A stretch of 64,000 nt of DNA from NCBI RefSeq assembly GCF_000518485.1, contig NZ_JADR01000001.1, positions 186,001-250,000 on the forward strand, in the 5' to 3' direction. The notes under the pieces are model-generated. The model saw nothing but the letters and a program-made list of their open reading frames with translations, was not told where the DNA came from and ran no database searches. Positions within the stretch are counted from its first letter, which is position 1; each line of letters begins with the position of its first letter. A program made the position numbers and the translations under genes. Below, in pieces: positions 26,163 to 33,215 of this stretch. Source of the DNA: Olleya marilimosa CAM030. Its GTDB lineage: Bacteria > Bacteroidota > Bacteroidia > Flavobacteriales > Flavobacteriaceae.

Positions 26163-26190
26163 CAAGTTTTTAAAATATCACGCATCTAAA
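26163..26190 (+). promoter_or_regulatory. ECF-type promoter, copy 5 (YHYH/MORN/SCO unit)
   Basis: CAAGTT (26163-26168), 14 bp, CATCTAAA (26183-26190), 30 bp before the ATG at 26221. No clear terminator separates it from the gene at 25005, so the unit may also receive readthrough. Confidence 0.75.
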
Positions 26191-26220
26191 AGAACATAAT
26201 CCGCTAACAACAACGCAAAA

Positions 26221-27054
26221 ATGAAAAACGTATTTAAATCATCTATTTTAATATTAACTATATGTGTAATATTTGTATCCTGTAGTGATGACGACGCAGC
26301 AAATACTGGTACAACAACAGAAGGAGATGTAACAGCAGCAACATTGCATAATGCATTTTCAGAATTTAATGCAACTAATACCACCATTACATTAAATGGT
26401 ACCAATGTTACAATTCAAACTAATGGGTTGCCTGACCATACGTCACCTTATTGGTCCAATACAGTTTCAAGATCTTTAGTAGGTCCGCAAGGTGTAACTT
26501 TTACAACAGTTTCTAACGCTGACCATCCATTATGGGTTGAGCCAACAGTAACAAGTTATGATCAAATGGCACCAGGAAATATTGACGATTTTAATGGATC
26601 ATACTCCTTAACAGTATCTGCAAATCCACAATTAGCAAGTAGCAGTACAGCAACAGGATTAGGTGCTATTGGTATCTCAATTTCAGGATCTGTAATTTAT
26701 AATGATGAGGAAGGACCAAACGTACCTTTGGATAATGCAGTAGGATCTCTAGATTATACAGCAGCACATACAGGACCACAAAGTTATCACTACCATTTAG
26801 AGCCTAAAGCTTGGTCTAATGATGACGAAGCGTTAATTGGTATTATTGCAGATGGTTTTTTTCTTTATGGTCGTAAATGTAATGCAACAGGAACATATCC
26901 TACAGATTTGGATGCATCAGGAGGACATACAAGTACAACGCAACATACAACAACAGCAGAGTACCATTACCATATCCAAAACGAATTATATTTAAACGCA
27001 TATTATATTTTATTTCCAGGTGATTATCAAGGTACTCCAAGCAATATCCTTTAA
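26221..27054 (+). CDS. YHYH-domain lipoprotein
   Basis: 277 aa. The signal peptide ends at lipobox Cys21 (FVSCSDDD). The mature protein has two YHYH motifs, SYHYHLE (189-192) and EYHYHIQ (248-251), with IADGFFLYGR between them, a segment that parallels AHDGFPMYY in the other YHYH protein. It has no EF-hand. The family has no established activity; paired His motifs suggest a metal site. The MORN gene starts within its last 35 bases, so the two are translationally linked. Confidence 0.85.
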   Translation: MKNVFKSSILILTICVIFVSCSDDDAANTGTTTEGDVTAATLHNAFSEFNATNTTITLNGTNVTIQTNGLPDHTSPYWSNTVSRSLVGPQGVTFTTVSNADHPLWVEPTVTSYDQMAPGNIDDFNGSYSLTVSANPQLASSSTATGLGAIGISISGSVIYNDEEGPNVPLDNAVGSLDYTAAHTGPQSYHYHLEPKAWSNDDEALIGIIADGFFLYGRKCNATGTYPTDLDASGGHTSTTQHTTTAEYHYHIQNELYLNAYYILFPGDYQGTPSNIL

Positions 27055-27652
27055 AAACTGTTTTTTATTCAGTTTAATACTTTTTTTTAACTGTCAAAAT
27101 CAGACTAATAATACAGCGCTAGTTAATAACGCTCAAGCGGAAATAATAACTATTAATATCCCTAAGTCACAATTAGTCTTAAAACCAAACTTTGGTTTGG
27201 TCTACTTACAAGATAAGCCTTTTAGTGGGACGTCAATTTTAAAATATAATAACAACACTATTGCTGAAGCTATTGATTACAAAAACGGAATTAAAAATGG
27301 TGTTTTTAAAAAATGGTTTGAAGATGGCACATTAAGTTTTGAAGCTTTTTATGCCAATGGACAATTACATGGTGTGTCAAAATCATGGTGGTCAAATGGT
27401 AATTTAAGATCAGAGTCACATTATATAAACGGAAAAGCTAATGGTATTCAAAAACAATGGTATGTCTCTGGACAAAAATTTAAACTAATGACGTTAGTCA
27501 ATGGTAAAGAAGAAGGTATGCAGCAAGCTTGGAGACGTAACGGAAAAATTTATAATAACTATCAAGCTAAAAATGGTCGCATTTTTGGATTAAAACGTGC
27601 TAACCTGTGTTTTCAATTAGAAGAAGAAATTGTACAAGATGAAAAACTATAG
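27020..27652 (+). CDS. MORN-repeat lipoprotein (YwqK-like)
   Basis: 210 aa. The start is GTG at 27020, inside the 3' end of the YHYH gene; no ATG precedes the lipoprotein signal, whose cysteine is in LFFNCQN. Four MORN/YwqK-type repeats follow (about residues 75-190), each with an aromatic-rich W(F/W/Y/R)..G core such as WFEDGTLSFEA and WWSNGNLRSES. MORN repeats form extended beta sheets and mediate contacts. The usual database label of YwqK antitoxin is not supported by any toxin gene here. Confidence 0.75.
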   Translation: MIIKVLQAISFKNCFLFSLILFFNCQNQTNNTALVNNAQAEIITINIPKSQLVLKPNFGLVYLQDKPFSGTSILKYNNNTIAEAIDYKNGIKNGVFKKWFEDGTLSFEAFYANGQLHGVSKSWWSNGNLRSESHYINGKANGIQKQWYVSGQKFKLMTLVNGKEEGMQQAWRRNGKIYNNYQAKNGRIFGLKRANLCFQLEEEIVQDEKL

Positions 27653-28295
27653 CTTATTATTTTTAGTAGTATTATTATGTAACTGTAAAGGTAAAACCGA
27701 AGTTAAAAGTAGTAGGGTAAATGCCTTACCTTATTATAGCGATGCTAGTTTTACGCCTCATTGGTTAGAAGGTAAAACAACCGATTTAAAATCGTTTCAT
27801 AAAATACCAGAGTTTACATTAACAAATCAAGATGGACAACAAATCACACAAAAAACGTTTGAAAATAAAATTTACGTAACAGATTTCTTTTTTACATCAT
27901 GTCCTGGGATTTGTCCAAAAATGACAGAAAACATGTCTGTATTGCAAGACGCGTTTAAAGATGATGATCAAGTCTTATTATTATCACACTCCGTAACACC
28001 AGTTAAAGATTCTGTATCAATTTTAAAACATTACGCAGAAGGTAAAGGCGTAATAACTAATAAATGGCATTTAGTTACAGGAGACAGAAAACAAATTTAT
28101 GATTTAGGAAGACAAGCTTATTTTGTTGAAGAAGATTTAGGAAACAAAAAGACAGATGATGACTTTTTACATACCGAAAATTTTGTATTAATTGATAAAA
28201 ACAAACATATACGAGGCATTTATAATGGATTAAATAAAACTGCTGTACAACAATTAATAGCAGATATAAAAACCTTAGAGATTGAAGACAAATAA
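27639..28295 (+). CDS. SCO-family copper chaperone lipoprotein
   Basis: 218 aa from the ATG at 27639, which overlaps the MORN gene by 14 bp. A lipoprotein-type signal (LLCNCKG) leads into a thioredoxin-like SCO domain with the copper-binding pair Cys88 and Cys92 (SCPGICP) and the conserved His in FLHTENF near residue 175. SCO proteins deliver Cu(I) to the CuA site of cytochrome oxidase or reduce its thiols. No oxidase gene lies nearby, so a role in the metal chemistry of this ECF regulon is possible. Confidence 0.92.
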   Translation: MKNYSLLFLVVLLCNCKGKTEVKSSRVNALPYYSDASFTPHWLEGKTTDLKSFHKIPEFTLTNQDGQQITQKTFENKIYVTDFFFTSCPGICPKMTENMSVLQDAFKDDDQVLLLSHSVTPVKDSVSILKHYAEGKGVITNKWHLVTGDRKQIYDLGRQAYFVEEDLGNKKTDDDFLHTENFVLIDKNKHIRGIYNGLNKTAVQQLIADIKTLEIEDK

Positions 28296-28316
28296 TTTTG
28301 GTTGATTATTTTTTTT

Positions 28317-28347
28317 GAAAAGCTTCGCTGTAATGGTGGAGCTTTTC
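28317..28347 (+). terminator. Probable terminator after the SCO gene
   Basis: The stem GAAAAGCT / AGCTTTTC has a 15-nt loop and is followed by a T-rich stretch. It would end the YHYH-MORN-SCO transcript. Confidence 0.5.
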
Positions 28348-28370
28348 TATTTTTATAAAAAATAACAATC

Positions 28371-29468
28371 ATGAAAAAAATAATATATTTAATATTTGGT
28401 ATTTCGCTTATAATTGGATTAGGAAGTTGTGGTGTTGGAAAATATAAAGTAGCATCTAAACCTGAAGCAAAAACATTTTCTTCAGTTACAATTGATACGC
28501 TTATTGAAGATGAAACCCTAAATGTTAGAGCTATTGAGGTTGTTGATTCAGTTGGTCTAGCTTACTTAACTTCAGATGGTAAATTTGGCATGTATTTTAA
28601 TAATGATGCGCCAGAATTTGATACCATTAAAAAAGCATTACCTATTCAAATAAAGCATGATACAATTACTCCAAACTTTAGGGCATTGGCTATTGCGGAT
28701 AATAAAGGGTTTGGTTTAAGTATCGGTTCGCCTGCTTTGGTTTTTAATTTAGATGTTGATTTGCATAAAAATACTGTGGTTTACCAAGAAAATCATGAAA
28801 AAGCATTTTATGATTCTATGGCGTTTTGGAACGAAAATGAAGGTATCGCTATAGGAGACCCAACAGATGATTGTTTAAGTGTTATTATTACAAGAGATAA
28901 AGGAAAAACATGGACTAAACTATCTTGTGATGTATTACCAAAAGCTAAAGACGGTGAAGCTGCTTTTGCTGCAAGTGATACTAATATTGCAATGGTAGGT
29001 GATAAAACATGGGTTGCAACAGGAGGTAAGGCAAGTCGTATATTATATTCACCAGACAAAGGTTACACGTGGCAAGTATTTGATACACCAATAATACAAG
29101 GCTTAGAAACTACAGGTATATATAGTATTGATTTTTATGATGAAAACAATGGATTTGCTGTAGGAGGAGATTATACTAAAGCGGACAATAATGTTGCTAA
29201 TAAAATAAGAACTTTAGATGGTGGAAAAACCTGGCAAGTAGTTGCTGACGGAGTTGGTCCAGGTTACAGAAGTTGTGTGCAGTATGTCCCAAATAGTAAT
29301 GCAAGACAATTAGTTGCTATAGGTTTTAAAGGGATAGATTATAGTAGTGATGCTGGTACTACTTGGACGCATTTAAGTGATGATGGATATTATACTTTAC
29401 GTTTTTTAAACGACAGTACTGCGTATGCTGCAGGAAATAAGAAAATTAGTAAACTAACCTTTAAATAG
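28371..29468 (+). CDS. BNR/Ycf48-like beta-propeller lipoprotein
   Basis: 365 aa with a lipobox at GLGSCGV (about residue 20). BNR/sialidase-type blades recur as Asp-x-Gly-x-(T)-W signatures: DKGKTWTKL, DKGYTWQVF, DGGKTWQVV, DAGTTWTHL. This matches the Ycf48/HCF136-like propeller group, often labelled oxidoreductase in this phylum without evidence for that activity. No CAAGTT/CATCTAAA motif precedes it and a hairpin separates it from the SCO gene, so it probably lies outside the ECF regulon. Confidence 0.8.
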   Translation: MKKIIYLIFGISLIIGLGSCGVGKYKVASKPEAKTFSSVTIDTLIEDETLNVRAIEVVDSVGLAYLTSDGKFGMYFNNDAPEFDTIKKALPIQIKHDTITPNFRALAIADNKGFGLSIGSPALVFNLDVDLHKNTVVYQENHEKAFYDSMAFWNENEGIAIGDPTDDCLSVIITRDKGKTWTKLSCDVLPKAKDGEAAFAASDTNIAMVGDKTWVATGGKASRILYSPDKGYTWQVFDTPIIQGLETTGIYSIDFYDENNGFAVGGDYTKADNNVANKIRTLDGGKTWQVVADGVGPGYRSCVQYVPNSNARQLVAIGFKGIDYSSDAGTTWTHLSDDGYYTLRFLNDSTAYAAGNKKISKLTFK

Positions 29469-29490
29469 ATTTTTTTAATAGTAGAAATAG

Positions 29491-29520
29491 CGTCATTCTG
29501 AATTTATTTCAGAATCTCAT
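29491..29520. repeat. Short intergenic hairpin, possibly a dispersed repeat
   Basis: CGTCATTCTGAA-TTTAT-TTCAGAATCTCAT contains an 8-bp stem (29495-29502 / 29508-29515). It resembles the TCATTCTGAA...TTCAGAATCTCA intergenic repeats common in Flavobacteriaceae chromosomes. Only one copy is seen in this window, so the repeat status rests on general knowledge. Confidence 0.4.
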
Positions 29521-29569
29521 AATTATTCAATCAAAGAATTTAAAATCAAAATAAGTTAAGTTTAATGTA

Positions 29570-29599
29570 AAAAAAAGAAGCCAATTGGCTTCTTTTTTT
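29570..29599. terminator. Bidirectional terminator
   Basis: A perfect 30-bp inverted repeat (A-run plus GAAGCCAA / TTGGCTTC plus T-run) lies between convergent genes. Its right edge overlaps the stop codon of the gene at 29598-30044. Confidence 0.85.
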
Positions 29600-30044
29600 A
29601 ATCTTTTTTATGTCTTCCTCTAAATTCTTCAATCATTTTTCTTTTAAAGGAGCGTTCTGCATTAAAGAGTAGTACAATTTTTTTGTAGCTAATTATTTTT
29701 GAAAGTTTATCCACGTAAATTTTATAGCTTTTTACTCTAGCGTCTTCCAAATCTTGCATGTCCTTAATTAAAGTTTCAGCTTCTTTGTTAGTTAATTTTG
29801 TAACATCAATATCCTTACGTTTGATGTCAGATGCGTCTCTTAATTTACTTTTTTGTGCTTCAAAGTCATTATAAATAGGCCAAAAAGCTTCAGCTTCTTT
29901 AGAAGTAAAATCTAATTGCTCTGTAATATGTGCTACTTTTAAAGCTTTAAGTTTTTCGTGTTGTTTTATTTTTTCTTTTTGTGCAATTGCACTAAAAGAA
30001 AACACTAAAACTAATAATGTTATAATATGTTTTTTCATAGTCAT
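29598..30044 (-). CDS. Spy/CpxP-like periplasmic protein, sensor of ECF module 2
   Basis: 148 aa with a signal peptide (about 1-21, ending AIAQ) and a charged, helical mature part. It contains the QLDFTSKEAEAFWPIYNDFE segment typical of Spy/CpxP-like proteins encoded beside flavobacterial ECF sigma genes. It is the third gene of the sigma - anti-sigma - sensor order in module 2, 5 bp after the previous stop. It probably senses envelope conditions; no metal-binding His/Met cluster like that of module 1 is visible. Confidence 0.7.
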   Translation of the reverse strand: MTMKKHIITLLVLVFSFSAIAQKEKIKQHEKLKALKVAHITEQLDFTSKEAEAFWPIYNDFEAQKSKLRDASDIKRKDIDVTKLTNKEAETLIKDMQDLEDARVKSYKIYVDKLSKIISYKKIVLLFNAERSFKRKMIEEFRGRHKKD

Positions 30045-30049
30045 GTGTT

Positions 30050-30532
30050 TTATTCTTGGTATAAGTCGTTTAAATCTATATCGTCAATATAGTCATCAAC
30101 GTCTATTAAATTATAATCTATAAAATCTGTTTGAGATAATTCCGAGTCATTAATTAATAAATTAAGATCATTAATTTCAATTTCATTTATAATATAGTTT
30201 TCTACAGTTTCTGTATCTAAGCTGTTTAATGTAGGAGCTGATTTAAAAAGGTTTATATTAAATAATAATACTATAGCAGCAGCGACACTAGATAACGATA
30301 CAATAGTTTTTTTGTTAAATAGGTTAAATACTTTAGGTTCTGGTTTATCTAATTTAGTTAAGATTTTGTTTTCTAAAGTTTCAAAATAACCATCAGGAAC
30401 ATTAAAACCAGAGGTTTTAGAATGTGATTCCAAAGCAGCTTGTGCTAGAATGGTATCTTCTAATCCTTCAAAGTAATCCTTTGGCAATTTAAAGCCTGAG
30501 GTCTTGATTGTATTTAGGGTTTCTTTTTTCAT
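30050..30532 (-). CDS. Membrane protein with N-terminal repeat, candidate anti-sigma factor (module 2)
   Basis: 160 aa. The cytoplasmic N-terminus holds two copies of the same unit, SGFKLPKDYFEGLEDTIL (about 11-28) and SGFNVPDGYFETLENKIL (about 42-59). One transmembrane helix (IVSLSSVAAAIVLLFNINLF, about 88-107) follows, then a strongly acidic C-terminal tail ending DDIDLNDLYQE. The location between an ECF sigma gene and a Spy-like gene supports an anti-sigma role; no known anti-sigma domain is recognised by eye. Confidence 0.6.
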   Translation of the reverse strand: MKKETLNTIKTSGFKLPKDYFEGLEDTILAQAALESHSKTSGFNVPDGYFETLENKILTKLDKPEPKVFNLFNKKTIVSLSSVAAAIVLLFNINLFKSAPTLNSLDTETVENYIINEIEINDLNLLINDSELSQTDFIDYNLIDVDDYIDDIDLNDLYQE

Positions 30533-30565
30533 TGTATTAATAAGACTAAAAAAAACGTAATTGGT

Positions 30566-31111
30566 TTAATGTGCTTTTAAATAGGCTTCTATTTTTTTTG
30601 AAGCTAAATGGTAAGATGCCTTTAATGCACCTTCGCTGGTGTCAAGTATTTCTGATAATTCGCTGTATTTTAAATCTTGAAAATATTTCATGTTAAACAC
30701 TAATTGTTGTTTTTCAGGAAGTGTAGCTATTGCTTTTTGAAGTTTAATTTGAATATCTTCTCCTTCAAAGTAAACATCAGATTGTAAATTGTTAATGGCT
30801 AAATCCTGAGCATCTTCATTAGTAATATTTTTTAATTTGGCATTTCTTTTTAAATGCGTTAAAGCTTCATTTGTTGCAATTCTATATAACCAAGAATATA
30901 ACTGACTATCGCCTTTAAATTTATTGATGTTTTTAAAAACTTTAATAAATGTATTTTGTAATACGTCATCAGCATCATCATGAGACTTTACAATATGTCT
31001 TATGTGCCAATACAAGCGCTCTTTATATAGCGTGATTAGTGTTTTAAAAGCAGCATTTTTTTGTGACTCAGATTGTAGTTGCTGCACTAAAAGTGTTTCG
31101 GTTTCTGACAT
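30566..31111 (-). CDS. ECF RNA polymerase sigma factor (module 2)
   Basis: 181 aa. Region 2 has DDADDVLQNTFIKVFKNI and SWLYRIATNEALTHLKR; region 4 has LPEKQQLVFNMKYFQDLKYSEL and EGALKASYHLASKKI. The gene starts a minus-strand unit with the anti-sigma and sensor candidates (gaps of 33 and 5 bp). A possible auto-promoter, AAACT-N15-AGTCTAAA (31146-31119), ends just before its ATG. A terminator at 31336-31366 isolates it from the exporter gene upstream. Confidence 0.92.
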   Translation of the reverse strand: MSETETLLVQQLQSESQKNAAFKTLITLYKERLYWHIRHIVKSHDDADDVLQNTFIKVFKNINKFKGDSQLYSWLYRIATNEALTHLKRNAKLKNITNEDAQDLAINNLQSDVYFEGEDIQIKLQKAIATLPEKQQLVFNMKYFQDLKYSELSEILDTSEGALKASYHLASKKIEAYLKAH

Positions 31112-31335
31112 ATTATTATTTAGACTCTAATTTAAAGTAATAGTTTAATTATTTTATTAAAATTTTTTCGATGTTTTTAAATAGTTGAATATCATGTAAT
31201 TAAATTTTTAAATCGGTTGAAATACTTATTTTTCTGTTTAAATACATGTTTTGCTTGTTTTATTTTATATTTTGTTTTAGCTTTATGTTGTTAAATTTAC
31301 TTTTGTTGTTGGCCCCAAATCTAACAATGCACAAA

Positions 31336-31366
31336 AAAAAAGGATAAACATTGTTTATCCTTTTTT
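31336..31366 (-). terminator. Terminator after the MsbA-like exporter gene
   Basis: An A-run plus GGATAAAC, a 3-nt loop, then GTTTATCC plus a T-run. It lies 20 bp downstream of the exporter stop codon. The rest of the 31112-31385 gap is AT-rich with no other recognisable element apart from the possible sigma promoter. Confidence 0.8.
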
Positions 31367-31385
31367 GATTTAAAATATGTTGGGT

Positions 31386-33215
31386 TTATTCAAAACTTTG
31401 CATTTCGACTAATCGTTTATACATTCCATTTTTATTTAAAAGTTCTGTATGATTACCTTGTTCAATAATTTCTCCTTTTTGCATCACTACAATATGATCT
31501 GCATTTTGAATTGTAGATAATCTATGTGCAATTACAATTGAAGTACGATTTTTCATCATATTTTCTAAAGCAACTTGTACTAAACGCTCGCTTTCTGTAT
31601 CTAAAGCTGAGGTTGCTTCATCCAAAATCATAATAGGAGGATTTTTAAGTACAGCTCTAGCAATACTTAATCTTTGTTTTTGACCTCCAGAGAAATTGTT
31701 TCCAGCATCACCTACGTTAGTTTCTATTCCTTGTGGTAACTCTTTAACAAACTCCCAAGCATTAGCAATTTTTAAAGCTTCCATTATTTGGTCATCTGTT
31801 GCATCTGGTTTACCTATTAAGATGTTGTTTTTTATGGTATCGTTAAATAAAATAGAATCTTGGGTTACTAATCCCATTAAGCTTCTTAACGATTTTTTGG
31901 TAACATTTTTAATATCGTGACCATCAACAGTAATGCTTCCGCTATTAATATCATAAAATCTAGTAACTAAATTAGCAATGGTACTTTTTCCGCTTCCAGA
32001 TTGTCCAACTAATGCGACTGTTTTTCCTTTAGGAACCTGAAGACTAAAGTTTTTAAGTACATAGTCATCATCATATTTAAATGAGATATTCTCAACAGTT
32101 AATTGGTTATTAAAGCCTTCTAAGACGGTTGCATTTGGTACGTCCGCAAGGGTGTCATCTTCATGTAAAATTTCAAAAACACGATCAGCAGCAGCCATTC
32201 CGTTTTTTACTTTGTAAGAGGCTTTGCTTATCGCTTTAGCAGGTGTTAAAATGTTGTAAGCCAACAGCATAAAAGCTAAAAAATCAGGACCTTTAATTAT
32301 TTTTTCTACAAGTACAAGTTGTCCACCATACCATAATAGAACAGCAATTGTTGCGATACCTAACACCTCACTTACAGGTCCTGCAAGATTATTTTTAAGT
32401 CCTATTTTATTAGATAGTTTAAGTATTCTATTAGATGAATTTGTAAAATTATTAGAGAAAATATTTTCAGCATTATAGCCTTTAACGATTTTTAAACCTG
32501 TTAAAGATTCTTCTACAATAGAAATTAGTTTTCCAGATTCCTGTTGTGCTTTTAATGAGTTACTTTTTAGGCTTTTCCCTATTCTAGAGATTGCAAATCC
32601 TGATATTGGAATAAAAAGTAGTACAAAAAGCGTTAGTTTCCATGTAAATGAAAACATAAGATATAATGAAATTAATATTGTTGCTGGCTCTCTAACTATA
32701 AGCTCTAAAACTATAAAAAAGGAGTTTTGCATTTCGTTTATATCTCCTAATATCCTTGCCATTACATCTCCTTTTTGTCTTTTAGAATAAAAACTTAATG
32801 ATAGGTTTATTATTTTGTTATACATATCCTTTCTTAAGTCGTTTAATACGCCATTTTTAAGATACATAATATGTTGGTTGGCAAAATACCCAAATAGATT
32901 TTTAAGTAAAAATGTTGAAATTACTAATGCAATTACGATGACTAAAGCCATTTGTGCGTTGCCATTTTCTAGATAACTACTAACTTTATAATTTAAAAGT
33001 TGTTCTCCATAGGTTTTAATGTCTGATATTCCAGTCCAAACTGGCGCTTTTTTTACTATGGTTGTGGATCCAAATAAAACGTTTAGCATAGGTATAAGTG
33101 ATACAAATGCTAACCCACTAAACAAGGCATATAATAAGTTAAAAAACACGTTAAAAACGACGTGTTTTTTAAATTTTTTTATAAATGGTAAAAGTTGATG
33201 TATTATTTTTTTCAT
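31386..33215 (-). CDS. ABC exporter, MsbA-like (fused permease and ATPase)
   Basis: 609 aa. Six transmembrane helices lie in the first 330 residues; the ATPase domain follows with Walker A GQSGSGKST, signature SGGQKQRLSIARA, Walker B IMILDEATSALD and the switch IVIAHRLSTI. It resembles lipid-A-core flippases (MsbA) and other homodimeric half-size exporters; the cargo cannot be fixed from sequence. It follows the phosphosugar mutase with no gap, so it shares its transcript and may serve envelope lipid or glycan export. Confidence 0.88.
   Translation of the reverse strand: MKKIIHQLLPFIKKFKKHVVFNVFFNLLYALFSGLAFVSLIPMLNVLFGSTTIVKKAPVWTGISDIKTYGEQLLNYKVSSYLENGNAQMALVIVIALVISTFLLKNLFGYFANQHIMYLKNGVLNDLRKDMYNKIINLSLSFYSKRQKGDVMARILGDINEMQNSFFIVLELIVREPATILISLYLMFSFTWKLTLFVLLFIPISGFAISRIGKSLKSNSLKAQQESGKLISIVEESLTGLKIVKGYNAENIFSNNFTNSSNRILKLSNKIGLKNNLAGPVSEVLGIATIAVLLWYGGQLVLVEKIIKGPDFLAFMLLAYNILTPAKAISKASYKVKNGMAAADRVFEILHEDDTLADVPNATVLEGFNNQLTVENISFKYDDDYVLKNFSLQVPKGKTVALVGQSGSGKSTIANLVTRFYDINSGSITVDGHDIKNVTKKSLRSLMGLVTQDSILFNDTIKNNILIGKPDATDDQIMEALKIANAWEFVKELPQGIETNVGDAGNNFSGGQKQRLSIARAVLKNPPIMILDEATSALDTESERLVQVALENMMKNRTSIVIAHRLSTIQNADHIVVMQKGEIIEQGNHTELLNKNGMYKRLVEMQSFE

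Noticed and set aside
27020-27652. Toxin-antitoxin module suggested by similarity to YwqK antitoxin.
   Set aside because: The protein is a lipoprotein made of MORN repeats and has no toxin gene beside it.
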